From positions 124,001-188,000 of the forward strand of contig NZ_CP022986.1 of the NCBI RefSeq assembly GCF_002770595.1: a stretch of 64,000 nucleotides of DNA, given 5' to 3'. Positions 7,195 through 15,817 of this stretch are shown one piece after another; the first letter of the stretch is position 1, and every line of letters starts with the position of its first letter. Position numbers and translations under genes: made by a program. The stretch comes from Chryseobacterium camelliae (GTDB lineage Bacteria; Bacteroidota; Bacteroidia; Flavobacteriales; Weeksellaceae). A model generated the notes under the pieces. That model was not told the DNA's origin. It saw only the letters and a program-made list of their open reading frames with translations, and did no database searches.

Positions 7195-7770
7195 ATGAAA
7201 AGAAAAACACTTATGTTCCTGTTTGTTATGCTGTCCTTTCTGGTCTTTGCCCAGAATAAGGCGAATCCTGATGAGGCATCTATAAAAAAATCTCTAACTT
7301 ACTTTATGAATAGTATTAAAGACAAAAAAATTGATCAGGGAGTAAACTGCATCTATCCAAAGCTTTTTATAGTAATTCCCAAAGATCAAATGACCCAGAT
7401 ATTAAATATGACTTATAATAACCCATTCATGAAAATTGATATGAGTAATTTGAAGTTTGGGAATATAGAACTTCCTAAACAAATTAATGGAGAGTACTTT
7501 TCTATTGTTGATTACTTTTTTCATCTTAAATGTGATGTAGGATCTTTAAATGATGAAATGAAAAAACGATTGAACGCAGCTTTTATAAGCAAGTATGGTA
7601 AAAATAATGTGAAATATATTGCTGCTGAAAGTTCTTATTTTGTTAACGCTCATATGAGAGCTTGCGCAGTTTCTAAAAATAGAAAAAATTGGCAGTTTAT
7701 AATTCTCGAAAAGGAATATAAGCCTCATCTTATAAGGGTCTTGCCAAAGAAAATCCTTGATAAAATCTAA
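7195..7770 (+). CDS. Secreted protein of unknown function
   Basis: I do not recognise the family. The 191-residue product starts with a clear signal peptide (cleavage likely after LVFAQ) and is otherwise lysine-rich and soluble-looking, with no obvious motif. Its DNA is visibly richer in A/T than the flanking isomerase and peptidase genes. It stands alone, with a strong terminator after it. Periplasmic or secreted location is inferred from the signal peptide only. Confidence 0.65.
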   Translation: MKRKTLMFLFVMLSFLVFAQNKANPDEASIKKSLTYFMNSIKDKKIDQGVNCIYPKLFIVIPKDQMTQILNMTYNNPFMKIDMSNLKFGNIELPKQINGEYFSIVDYFFHLKCDVGSLNDEMKKRLNAAFISKYGKNNVKYIAAESSYFVNAHMRACAVSKNRKNWQFIILEKEYKPHLIRVLPKKILDKI

Positions 7771-7791
7771 CAGGTCATCCATATCCAATAA

Positions 7792-7819
7792 AAAGGCTGC
7801 CTCATGTGAGACAGCCTTT
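7792..7819. terminator. Bidirectional terminator
   Basis: AAAGGCTG-C-CTCA pairs with TGAG-A-CAGCCTTT around a minimal loop and sits between two convergent genes. Its stem resembles the outer arms of the palindrome at 2817-2895. Confidence 0.8.
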
Positions 7820-7844
7820 GGTTTGAAAAACTGAAATTGCAGAG

Positions 7845-8093
7845 TTATATATTCCTCTCTAATTTTTTCCTGATTTGCATCTTCTTTCTGTTCAATGAAC
7901 TGATGAACAGGGCACTGAAACCTCCGTAGGCGATCAGGGCAACCAGATATACCATCAGGTTATTAAAGCTGATATTAGATACGTATAATAAAACGGAGAA
8001 AACCGCAAATACAAATAATAAGGCGATACTCAGCATGTGTGTCTGAGTTAAACTTTTTGGAGTGTTGGTCGTCATTTCTTTTACATTCTTCAT
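7845..8093 (-). CDS. Small membrane protein of unknown function
   Basis: An 82-residue protein with two hydrophobic helices (about 21-40 and 46-66) and a basic C-terminal tail (NRKKMQIRKKLE), which suggests an inner-membrane protein with both ends in the cytoplasm. No family recognised. A second methionine at residue 7 is a possible start. Confidence 0.6.
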   Translation of the reverse strand: MKNVKEMTTNTPKSLTQTHMLSIALLFVFAVFSVLLYVSNISFNNLMVYLVALIAYGGFSALFISSLNRKKMQIRKKLERNI

Positions 8094-8470
8094 TGTTAAT
8101 AATTTTAAAAATTAAACTTAATATTTTGTAGCCCTGATGGAACTGATCTAAAGTATGAACAGAGCTATTCTTCCTGATACCCTATAATACTTTTACTTCC
8201 ATGGAATTCGATATTCCAGAAAGCGGATTCATGATACAACAAGGTGATGGTGTTAACTCGGAAGACGGCTGTTCATCAGCCAGTATATTTTCAGAGTCAG
8301 ATACGGAAAATCCGTGGTAATACCTTATTTTTCATCATCATAGCGTGGTTTTATTAAAGCATTATGTAGCTATTTCCGTGCCAAATTTCATTAAACAGGG
8401 AATGTTATCAAAAACTCAGGTGAAAAATGATGATAAGGTGATACCTGATTGCAGATCTGAATGATGAATA
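8094..8470. other. Gene-free stretch
   Basis: No frame in this 377-bp stretch looks coding, and I see no clear repeat or RNA structure. It must contain the promoter of the small membrane-protein gene (transcribed leftwards). Confidence 0.5.
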
Positions 8471-8501
8471 CATAAGCCCGCTGATTTTCAGCGGGCTTAT
8501 G
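8471..8501. terminator. Strong palindromic terminator
   Basis: Perfect 14-bp arms (8471-8484 and 8488-8501) with a 3-base loop, downstream of the minus-strand M28 peptidase operon. It lacks a long T-run, so it may act mainly as an RNA-stabilising stem. Confidence 0.7.
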
Positions 8502-8534
8502 TAGATCAGTCGATAAATCAATATTTTTGCTGTA

Positions 8535-9893
8535 TCACCAGTTTTTATCAATCATATAGATCAGCTGTGTCATTGCAACCGCCCCGAGCAGAAGCTCCCT
8601 CCGGTTTACTTTATCAAACGTATCTTCTTCTGTATGGTGGATGTCAAAGTAGCGTTGTGAATCCGGAACCAGCTCGGCAGTCGGGACGCCCATATCATGA
8701 AGCGGATAAAGATCGGTCCCAGAAAACCTTCCTTCAAAATTGTAGACGCCATACGGAAAGAACAGGTTCGCCCAGCTTTTGATCTGATTGATTTTCTGTA
8801 CATCCATTTCCATGGAAATTCCCCGGGGTGCAAAGCCTCCCGCATCGGATTCGATCGCAAAAAGATGCTTTTCATGGTTTTCTTTTGCGGCTTTACCGTA
8901 GGCTATTCCGCCTTTTACGCCATTTTCCTCATTGGCAAAACACACTACCCGGATCGTATGCCGGTTAGGTATGCCCAGCTTTTTGAACGTCCTCAGCACT
9001 TCTATGCTCTGTACAATTCCTGCTCCGTCATCATGGGCACCTTCACCTACATCCCAGGAATCTAAATGACCTCCCACGACAATAACCTCCCGGTCTTGAT
9101 GACCGGTGATCTCACCGATAACAGAATGGGACAGCTTTTCGCCCTTCATACCGCAGTGGGAATTCAGTTTAAGGGTTACTTTTCCATTTTTCAGCATTCC
9201 AGCCAGTTCGTCTGCAACGGTAGTACCGATTGCTACGGCAGGGATTTTAGGATACTGTTCATCATAACGCATGCCTCCCGTATGGGGTACGTTATCAAAA
9301 GCTGAGGAAAGGGAGCGGATCACTGCAAATTTTCCGCCTTTCTTTGCTGTAAGGGAAGCTGCATTGACTCTGTATTTTGCCGCGTCACTATAGCCTTTGA
9401 AGGTTTCGACAAAGGACTGGCTGAACGGGTAATTGAAAAAGACAACCTTACCTTTTACCTGATCTGCCGGAAGTTTCTCATATTCTTCGAGCGACTGTAC
9501 CATAATGACCTCTCCGGAGACATCTTTACCTCGGGTGCCTTCTGAATTCCCTAATGAAAGCATCTTTACGGATTTCCACTGTCCGTTCCCGGTCTGGATC
9601 TGTAATGATTCTTTTCCTCTTTCCCAGACCGGGATCATCACTTCCTGAAGCCAGACTTTATCCGCACCGGCTGCCCGAAGCTCTTTTGCTGCCCATTGTA
9701 CTGCTTTTTCATAAGATGCTGAACCGCTGAGGCGGTGGCCTATATTTTGGGTCAGATCCCTTAATTCGGTATAAGCTGTTCCGTTATTCAGGATTTCGGT
9801 GGAAATCTTTGCAAACTGCAGGGAATCTTCTTTTTGCTGGCCGTAGGCCATCATACTGCTTATGAGTACAGCAGTGCATAGTATATTCTTCAT
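8535..9893 (-). CDS. M28 family zinc aminopeptidase, secreted, active-site complete
   Basis: A 452-residue exported peptidase of family M28, closest in layout to the plasma glutamate carboxypeptidase group, with a protease-associated (PA) domain inserted before the catalytic core. All expected residues are present: H276 (GGHLDSWD), D288 in AHDDG, catalytic E322 with ligand E323 (ANEENG), D350 (ESDAGG) and the histidine pair H419/H420. The signal peptide ends near MAYGQ. It is the last gene of a three-gene minus-strand run that starts with its paralogue at 11855. Confidence 0.9.
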   Translation of the reverse strand: MKNILCTAVLISSMMAYGQQKEDSLQFAKISTEILNNGTAYTELRDLTQNIGHRLSGSASYEKAVQWAAKELRAAGADKVWLQEVMIPVWERGKESLQIQTGNGQWKSVKMLSLGNSEGTRGKDVSGEVIMVQSLEEYEKLPADQVKGKVVFFNYPFSQSFVETFKGYSDAAKYRVNAASLTAKKGGKFAVIRSLSSAFDNVPHTGGMRYDEQYPKIPAVAIGTTVADELAGMLKNGKVTLKLNSHCGMKGEKLSHSVIGEITGHQDREVIVVGGHLDSWDVGEGAHDDGAGIVQSIEVLRTFKKLGIPNRHTIRVVCFANEENGVKGGIAYGKAAKENHEKHLFAIESDAGGFAPRGISMEMDVQKINQIKSWANLFFPYGVYNFEGRFSGTDLYPLHDMGVPTAELVPDSQRYFDIHHTEEDTFDKVNRRELLLGAVAMTQLIYMIDKNW

Positions 9894-9926
9894 GATCTGT
9901 CATGCATAATTATTGTTGTTCCTGTT

Positions 9927-10394
9927 TTAATATTTTATTTCTACATCAAGCTGCCTGCCTTCTGCCTCTGCTTTTTTATCCATTGAAGCACCTAATGCCA
10001 TTCCGATGGTCATTCCTATCGGAAGTCCTATACCGAGAAATGCCATATTGCCCAATAAAAACCCGAAGGCGATTCCAATAGGCAGTCCGAATGTTGCCAG
10101 ACCCGCCGCCAGCCACATAGTATGGTAATAATTTTTAGGGACCAGCTTATATTCTTTTTCAAGCATTTTAAGGATGCCTGTCTGCTTTTCCTTTAATAGT
10201 TTTGATAAAGCTTTATCCTTTAAAGAAGTGGAATTGATTACTCCTACCTGCTGATTAATAGTTTCTTTGGTCTGATCGGATATGTCTTTCTTTTCAAGTT
10301 CATCCAGTAAAGCCTTCAGCTGCTGATACAGCAGTTCAGATCTCTTATCGGCTACAAGTTCGGGATTAAGCCGGAGTGTACTCATCTTTTTCAT
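9927..10394 (-). CDS. Glycine-rich two-helix membrane protein
   Basis: A 155-residue protein not assigned to a family. Residues 1-85 are charged and probably helical (ELLYQQLKALLDELEKK). Two closely spaced glycine-rich hydrophobic segments follow at about 92-115 and 118-137. The C-terminus is charged. It sits between two M28 peptidase genes with gaps of 54 and 33 bases, so it is probably in their operon, but nothing shows a functional link. Confidence 0.65.
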   Translation of the reverse strand: MKKMSTLRLNPELVADKRSELLYQQLKALLDELEKKDISDQTKETINQQVGVINSTSLKDKALSKLLKEKQTGILKMLEKEYKLVPKNYYHTMWLAAGLATFGLPIGIAFGFLLGNMAFLGIGLPIGMTIGMALGASMDKKAEAEGRQLDVEIKY

Positions 10395-10448
10395 TTGATT
10401 CGGTTTATTAAAACATATTGAATTCCGATACTTTATAAGCAGAGTTGC

Positions 10449-11855
10449 CTACCAGTTTTTATCAATCATCAGGACCATCTGGGTAAGGACTGTGGCACCC
10501 AGCAGAAGTTCCCTCTTATTCACCTTGTCAAAGCTGTCTTCCGTGGAGTGGTGGTAATCAAAATACCGCTGCGGATCTACTACCAGCTCGGCCAGAGGAA
10601 TATCCAGCTGCTTCAGGGGAGAAATATCCTGGATTGCATTGGTCTGGTCAAAATCATATACGCCGTACGGCAGGAAATAATTTTTCCATTCAAAGATCTG
10701 CTTTCTCCGTTGGGGCGGCATATCCAGGGAAAATCCTCTCGGGGAATATCCGCCGGCATCCGTTCCCATTGCAAAAACGTGTTTCTCTTCTTTTTTCTTC
10801 ACGTATGCGGTATAGACTTCATGGCCCTGGCCGCCGTTTTCACTGTTGGCAAACAGAACGATCCTGATCGTATGATTATTCTGTATTCCGAGCGCTTTGA
10901 GGGTCCTCAGGATTTCAATACACTGCACGACGCCGGAGCCGTCATCATGGGCACCCTCTGCAAAATCCCAGGAATCCAGCTGTGCACCAATCATGATGAC
11001 TTTTGAATCTTTCTTTCCTGGAATTTCAGCAATGATATTGGGATTGGTGGTATCTCCTTTAGGCTCAGCAGACATATTGATCTTTGCTGTAACCTTCTGT
11101 TTTTTGAGCAATTTTTCGAGTTCATCCGCAGATCTTACACCGATGGTTAAAGCAGGAATCCTGACTTTATCATCCGGCTCGTAGTACACCATCTTAGCAT
11201 GGGGAGTATCATCGAAAGCCGTTGTCAGCGACCGGATGATCAGTGCTTTTGCCCCGGTTTTGGCAATCACTGAAGCGGAAATCAGCTTGGATTTGGCAGC
11301 AGTAAGGTAGGCGTCACTGGTATTGATGACCGTGGGATCCATCGGCAGGTTGACGAAAACAATTTTATCCTTCAGCTTCCCTATCTGTAAGGCATTCAGT
11401 TCCGCAGTGCTGCTGATCTGTACGATTTCCCCCGTAAGGTCTTTTCCGCCGGTCCCTTCAGAATTTCCGAATGAAAGCATCCTGATGCTTCTCCAGTCTC
11501 CATTCCCCGCTTTTATCTGCAGGGATTCTCTTCCCCTGATCCATACCGGGACTTTGGCTTCCTGCCTCCAGATCATTTCAATGCCTATATCCTTAAGCTT
11601 CTTTTCTGCCCATTCCACAGCCCTGGCATAGCCCGGAGTTCCGCTGAACCGCGGCCCGATTCCTTTGGTCAGTTCCCCCAGATTGTCATAAGCCGTACCA
11701 TGGGTCATGACCTCATCAGAAATCTTTTTGAATTCATCATGGTAATTGGATTTTACAGATGCGTAGGGTTTTTTTGAAAGTTTCTTCAGCGGTTTTTTCT
11801 GAGAAAATAAAAATCCACTCAAAAAGAGTGGAATTATAATGAATGCTTTTTTCAT
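10449..11855 (-). CDS. M28 peptidase paralogue lacking active-site residues (probable pseudoenzyme)
   Basis: A 468-residue paralogue of the peptidase at 8535, colinear throughout, with a signal peptide (GFLFSQ) and a lysine-rich N-terminal insertion (about 19-35). At the first zinc ligand it has GAQLDSWD, so glutamine Q292 replaces histidine. At the catalytic pair it has ANSENG, so S338 replaces the glutamate base while E339 remains. D304, D366 and H435/H436 are kept. I infer loss of ordinary peptidase activity with the fold retained, perhaps as a binding partner or regulator of the intact enzyme. A shifted metal site is the alternative. It is the first gene of the operon. Confidence 0.88.
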   Translation of the reverse strand: MKKAFIIIPLFLSGFLFSQKKPLKKLSKKPYASVKSNYHDEFKKISDEVMTHGTAYDNLGELTKGIGPRFSGTPGYARAVEWAEKKLKDIGIEMIWRQEAKVPVWIRGRESLQIKAGNGDWRSIRMLSFGNSEGTGGKDLTGEIVQISSTAELNALQIGKLKDKIVFVNLPMDPTVINTSDAYLTAAKSKLISASVIAKTGAKALIIRSLTTAFDDTPHAKMVYYEPDDKVRIPALTIGVRSADELEKLLKKQKVTAKINMSAEPKGDTTNPNIIAEIPGKKDSKVIMIGAQLDSWDFAEGAHDDGSGVVQCIEILRTLKALGIQNNHTIRIVLFANSENGGQGHEVYTAYVKKKEEKHVFAMGTDAGGYSPRGFSLDMPPQRRKQIFEWKNYFLPYGVYDFDQTNAIQDISPLKQLDIPLAELVVDPQRYFDYHHSTEDSFDKVNKRELLLGATVLTQMVLMIDKNW

Positions 11856-11907
11856 TTTTTATCAACCTATCTTTTCCATCGCTAAAAGTAGGAAAAAAAC
11901 AGGAATA

Positions 11908-13152
11908 TTAAGACTTCATGTCATACATTAAAAGGGCTGTAACCAATTTAGGCTCAATGAATGTACATTTTGGCGGCATGCTCAGTTTAAGGTCCGATAT
12001 TTTGATCATATCATTGAAACTGACCGGGTAGATCCCGAATCCTGCCTTACCTTCGCCATGGTCCACTTTTTCCTTCAGCAGGGCAATTCCTTCCAGGTTG
12101 GAAGTCCCTTTGACGTAGCTGATTTTTTCAGAACTGTCCGGATCTTCGATTTTCAGGATGCTTTTGAATATGTATTTATCCAGGAGGTGATGGTCAAGAT
12201 TATCCAGTGACATTTCCTGTGATCGCAGGTCATGCTTCACGTGAAGCGAATAAAATTTACCGTCCATGTACATGGAGATATGGAACTTCTGGGAAGGATA
12301 GTACGCTGTTTCCCCTTTTTCGTGAATCAGGAAGTACTGCTCCAGCTGCTTCAGGAAATCTGCCGGGCTCAGTTCTCCCAGGTCACTGACTATCCTGTTG
12401 TAGTCATGGATTTTGATGGATTGGTTGGATACGATGAAGCTGTACACAAAATTGTATGGTTCTGTTCCGTTATGCCTTTTGTTTTTATCTTTCTGGTGCT
12501 TGGCATTCAGCGCCGTGGATCCGATCCTGTGGTGGCCGTCTGCAATATAAAAAGAGTCGATCTGGTCTATAACTTCCTTAAACTGCTGCAGTTTCAGGCG
12601 GTTATCAATCTTCCATATTTTATGGCGGATACCTTTGGTATCAACATGGTTAAAGATCGGGACATTTTTCTCCTCATGGTTCATGAGCAGTTCGATCTTG
12701 GAATTGGAAGGGTAGGTGAGCAGTACCGGTTCGGCCTGCAGGTTTACCTTTTCCAGGTAATGCGCCAGTTTTTCTTTTTTCTGGGGAATGGTGCTTTCGT
12801 GTCTTTTGATCTTTCCGTTCCAGAAATCTTCGATGCTGGCCAGTCCCAAAAGCCCCCTGAAGATCTGCTTGTTAGGGTAGATCTGCTCATACAGGTAATA
12901 GGCGGAACTGTCCTGGACGAGTTTATTTTCATCCAGCAGTTCTTCAAAGGTTGCCCGGATCTTCCTGAGGTTCCGGTCAATATCCTTTGATTTGCTTACC
13001 ACATAGGGCTTGATCATATGGATGTAGGTATTCTCAACTTGAGCTTTCTCTGTGATCTCCTCCTGGGTGAAATTATCCAGGGGGTGGGTAGGGAAAGTAC
13101 TCTCCAGGTCTTTATGAGGTCTTATTCCGCGGAAAGGTTTAAAAACAGGCAT
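11908..13152 (-). CDS. DUF1015 family protein linked to serine biosynthesis
   Basis: A 414-residue protein recognised as DUF1015 by its N-terminus (FKPFRGIRP) and the central FYIADGHHRIGS motif. The DGHHR motif also occurs in the ParB-like free-serine kinase SerK, so a phosphotransfer role around serine is plausible but unproven here. It starts only 3 bases after serA and follows serC, an arrangement I associate with Bacteroidota genomes, which supports a role in serine or phosphoserine metabolism. No signal peptide, so cytosolic. Confidence 0.8.
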   Translation of the reverse strand: MPVFKPFRGIRPHKDLESTFPTHPLDNFTQEEITEKAQVENTYIHMIKPYVVSKSKDIDRNLRKIRATFEELLDENKLVQDSSAYYLYEQIYPNKQIFRGLLGLASIEDFWNGKIKRHESTIPQKKEKLAHYLEKVNLQAEPVLLTYPSNSKIELLMNHEEKNVPIFNHVDTKGIRHKIWKIDNRLKLQQFKEVIDQIDSFYIADGHHRIGSTALNAKHQKDKNKRHNGTEPYNFVYSFIVSNQSIKIHDYNRIVSDLGELSPADFLKQLEQYFLIHEKGETAYYPSQKFHISMYMDGKFYSLHVKHDLRSQEMSLDNLDHHLLDKYIFKSILKIEDPDSSEKISYVKGTSNLEGIALLKEKVDHGEGKAGFGIYPVSFNDMIKISDLKLSMPPKCTFIEPKLVTALLMYDMKS

Positions 13153-13155
13153 ATT

Positions 13156-14121
13156 TTATTGTATAGTTTCTTTTTGCAGCTTAATAATCTGTTCGGCAAG
13201 TTCGAGTCCGATTTTCTCCTGGGCGTCTACCGTATTTCCTCCTACGTGCGGGGAAAGCGACAGGGCAGGGTTCATCAGCAGGGGCAGTTCCGGTGCCGGT
13301 TCGTTTTCAAAAACATCCAGCGCTGCTCCGGCTACTTTTCCGGATTCTATAAAGTCGATCAAAGCTACTTCGTTAATCACACCGCCTCTTGCAGTGTTCA
13401 CAATATAGACTCCATCTTTCATTTTTTCAAATTCAGCTGTGTCTATGATATATTCATTCGTTTTAGGCGTATTGATGCTGATAAAATCGGTATCCTTAAG
13501 GAAGGCATCGGTATCATTGGAAGACGTAACCTCAAAATTCAGCGACTGTCCGTCAAAAAATTCGAGTGTAAGCGTTTCGGTTCTCGGTTTTCGGGTCAGC
13601 ACTTTCACTTTCATACCTAAAGCTATCCCCATTTTGGCTACTTCCTGTCCGATGCTCCCGAAACCGATTATACCTAGGGTCTTTCCGGAAAGCTCATAGG
13701 CTTTGCTGAATGACTTTTTCATGGCATTGAAATGGGTTTCGCCTTCTAGCGGCATCAGCCGGTTGGATTCGTGCAGGAACCTGGCCAGGGAAAAGAAATG
13801 TCCGAAGACAAGCTCCGCTACAGATTTTGATGATGCATTAGGAGTGTTAATTACACGGATTCCTTTGCTTCGGGCATATTCCACATCAATATTATCCATC
13901 CCGATCCCGCCTCTGCCGATAACCTTCAGGCCCGGGCAGGCATCAATGATATCCTGGCGTACTTTCGTTACGCTTCTTACAAGGAGCACATCTACCTTGT
14001 TATCATTAATGAAACCAATAACATGGTCTTGGGCAACCTTGTGATCCAGCACCTCAATGCCGGCGTGCTTCAGGGCTGATGCTCCGGATTCGGAAATACC
14101 GTCGTTTGCTAAAACTCTCAT
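13156..14121 (-). CDS. serA: D-3-phosphoglycerate dehydrogenase (D-2-hydroxyacid dehydrogenase family)
   Basis: A 321-residue NAD-dependent dehydrogenase. The Rossmann motif GFGSIGQE is at about 174-181; the catalytic arginine is in NTARGG and the histidine in SPHVGG near the C-terminus. The short form lacks an ACT domain, so serine feedback through such a domain is not expected. Position between serC and DUF1015 supports the first step of serine synthesis (3-phosphoglycerate to 3-phosphohydroxypyruvate) over other 2-hydroxyacid substrates. Confidence 0.88.
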   Translation of the reverse strand: MRVLANDGISESGASALKHAGIEVLDHKVAQDHVIGFINDNKVDVLLVRSVTKVRQDIIDACPGLKVIGRGGIGMDNIDVEYARSKGIRVINTPNASSKSVAELVFGHFFSLARFLHESNRLMPLEGETHFNAMKKSFSKAYELSGKTLGIIGFGSIGQEVAKMGIALGMKVKVLTRKPRTETLTLEFFDGQSLNFEVTSSNDTDAFLKDTDFISINTPKTNEYIIDTAEFEKMKDGVYIVNTARGGVINEVALIDFIESGKVAGAALDVFENEPAPELPLLMNPALSLSPHVGGNTVDAQEKIGLELAEQIIKLQKETIQ

Positions 14122-14236
14122 ATATTCAGGGTCTAGTAGTTAATAATTTAAAGATGCATGGAATAGACCGGTCTGCAAATTAAGAAAATTAAAAATAATT
14201 TTGATTATTTTTAATCACTTGTCTGTAAGGCAGATA

Positions 14237-15301
14237 TTATCCGATGGATTTCATAACGTCTACCAAAATCTGTACGCTTTCGAGAGGCAGGGCATTATAA
14301 AGGCTGGCCCTGTAACCACCTAAGCTTCTGTGACCGTTCAGTCCGCTTACGCCGGCTGCTTTCCAGGCTGCTTCAAACTCCTCTTTCCTGCTGTCGTCCG
14401 TAATCCTGAATGACACGTTCATCAGAGAGCGGTCTTCTTCAGCACAGAACGTTTCAAATAAAGGATTCCTGTCGATTTCATCATACAGCAGCTTTGCCTT
14501 GGCTATGTTTCTCGCTTCAGCCGCCTCAATGCCTCCATTCTTTTCCAGGTATTGCAGGGTAAGAAGGGATGCATATACAGGGAATACCGGTGGGGTATTG
14601 TACATGGATTCCTTGGCGATGTGCTGCGAATAATCCAGCATCGAAAGCATATTGTCTCTTCCTGTTTTTCCTAAAATATCTTTTTTAATGACTACCAATG
14701 TTACTCCGGCAGGACCCATGTTTTTCTGGGCACCGGCATAAATCAGGTCAAATTTCGAAAAGTCCAGCTGTCTTGAGAATATATCGGAGCTCATATCACA
14801 AACCATCAGGGTATCCACCTCAGGAAAAGATTTCATCTGAGTCCCGTAGATGGTATTGTTGGAAGTACAGTGGAAATAATCATATTCTGCACCTACGGTA
14901 TAATCTTTCGGGATGTATGAATAATTGTCTGCCTTTGAAGAGCCTACTACATCAACTGTTCCCAGTTTTGCGGCTTCCTTAATCGCTCCGGCAGCCCATG
15001 TGCCTGTATCCAGGTATGCAGCTTTTCCCCCTACTTTCATCAGGTTGTACGGTACCATGGCAAACTGAAGGCTTGCACCGCCTCCCAGGTAAAGTACTTC
15101 ATAATCATCACCAAGGTTCATCAGCCTTTTTACGATGGCTCTTGCCTCATCCATTACAGCTACGAAATCCTTGCTTCTGTGGGAGATCTCCAAGATGGAT
15201 AATCCCATTCCGTTAAAATCTAAAATAGCTTCTGCAGATTTTTCAAATACCTCATGAGGCAGGATGCATGGCCCTGCGCTAAAGTTATGTTTCTTACTCA
15301 T
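14237..15301 (-). CDS. serC: Phosphoserine aminotransferase
   Basis: A 354-residue PLP enzyme of the SerC family, starting KHNFSAGPCILP, with the PLP lysine in YAGAQKNMGPAG and the terminal signature LNGHRSLGGYRASLYNALP. It converts 3-phosphohydroxypyruvate and glutamate to O-phosphoserine. A 115-base gap, which includes A/T-rich sequence, separates it from serA; the same promoter may serve serC-serA-DUF1015. No serB is in the cluster. Confidence 0.96.
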   Translation of the reverse strand: MSKKHNFSAGPCILPHEVFEKSAEAILDFNGMGLSILEISHRSKDFVAVMDEARAIVKRLMNLGDDYEVLYLGGGASLQFAMVPYNLMKVGGKAAYLDTGTWAAGAIKEAAKLGTVDVVGSSKADNYSYIPKDYTVGAEYDYFHCTSNNTIYGTQMKSFPEVDTLMVCDMSSDIFSRQLDFSKFDLIYAGAQKNMGPAGVTLVVIKKDILGKTGRDNMLSMLDYSQHIAKESMYNTPPVFPVYASLLTLQYLEKNGGIEAAEARNIAKAKLLYDEIDRNPLFETFCAEEDRSLMNVSFRITDDSRKEEFEAAWKAAGVSGLNGHRSLGGYRASLYNALPLESVQILVDVMKSIG

Positions 15302-15378
15302 ATTGTTATTTTTTTTACAGGACCTGGTGTGCCTGTGGATTCATTATTATTGGATATCAGGAAAAAGACTTAAAAAAA

Positions 15379-15401
15379 CCGCCTCATACTGGATGAGACG
15401 G
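15379..15401 (-). terminator. Terminator of the ferredoxin gene
   Basis: Nine-bp arms (15379-15387 and 15393-15401, one mismatch), loop of 5. On the minus strand it is followed by seven T (plus-strand A-run 15372-15378). Confidence 0.8.
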
Positions 15402-15407
15402 CATGTA

Positions 15408-15758
15408 TTATTCACCGTGTAAAAACGCTTTTTTATTAAGCAGGGTTTCTTCAGACTCTACATGGTCCTCGTCCGGAACACAGCAGTCTACAGGGCAAAC
15501 CGCAGCACACTGAGGTTCTTCGTGGAAACCTTTACACTCTGTACATTTATCTGTAACAATAAAGTATACGTCATCACTTACCGGTTCCTGTGGTGCATCT
15601 GCATTTACAGTAAGTCCGGACGGTAATGTTACCGTTCCTTTGAGAGCAGTCCCTTCAGAAGCTTTCCAGTCTACGGCCCCTTCATATATGGCATTGTTCG
15701 GGCATTCCGGTTCGCAGGCGCCGCAGTTAATGCATTCATCAGTTATTTTAATAGCCAT
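15408..15758 (-). CDS. Two-cluster 4Fe-4S ferredoxin
   Basis: A 116-residue dicluster ferredoxin. The first half has CINCGACEPECP and the second CTECKGFHEEPQCAAVCP, giving two 4Fe-4S cysteine sets; the insertion in the second set is typical of the Allochromatium-type ferredoxin (YfhL/Alvin group). A long spacer (about 33-72) separates them. It carries low-potential electrons in the cytosol; the partner is unknown. It lies between serC and a divergent acyl-CoA reductase, sharing a 59-bp intergenic region with the latter. Confidence 0.92.
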   Translation of the reverse strand: MAIKITDECINCGACEPECPNNAIYEGAVDWKASEGTALKGTVTLPSGLTVNADAPQEPVSDDVYFIVTDKCTECKGFHEEPQCAAVCPVDCCVPDEDHVESEETLLNKKAFLHGE

Positions 15759-15817
15759 CGCTAATTTTTTTTAAATTTGCACAAAATTACAAAATATTCC
15801 CCAAATTTACAGTAATT

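Noticed and set aside
11814..11832. Terminator-like hairpin TCCACTC/GAGTGGA followed by T-rich sequence on the minus strand, within the signal-peptide codons of the M28 paralogue
   Set aside because: The stem is only 7 bp and the T-rich tract codes for the hydrophobic signal peptide, so chance is the simpler explanation.
12232..12990. 252-codon frame antisense to the DUF1015 gene
   Set aside because: It is a shadow in the opposite strand of a clearly real gene, with hydrophobic composition typical of such shadows.
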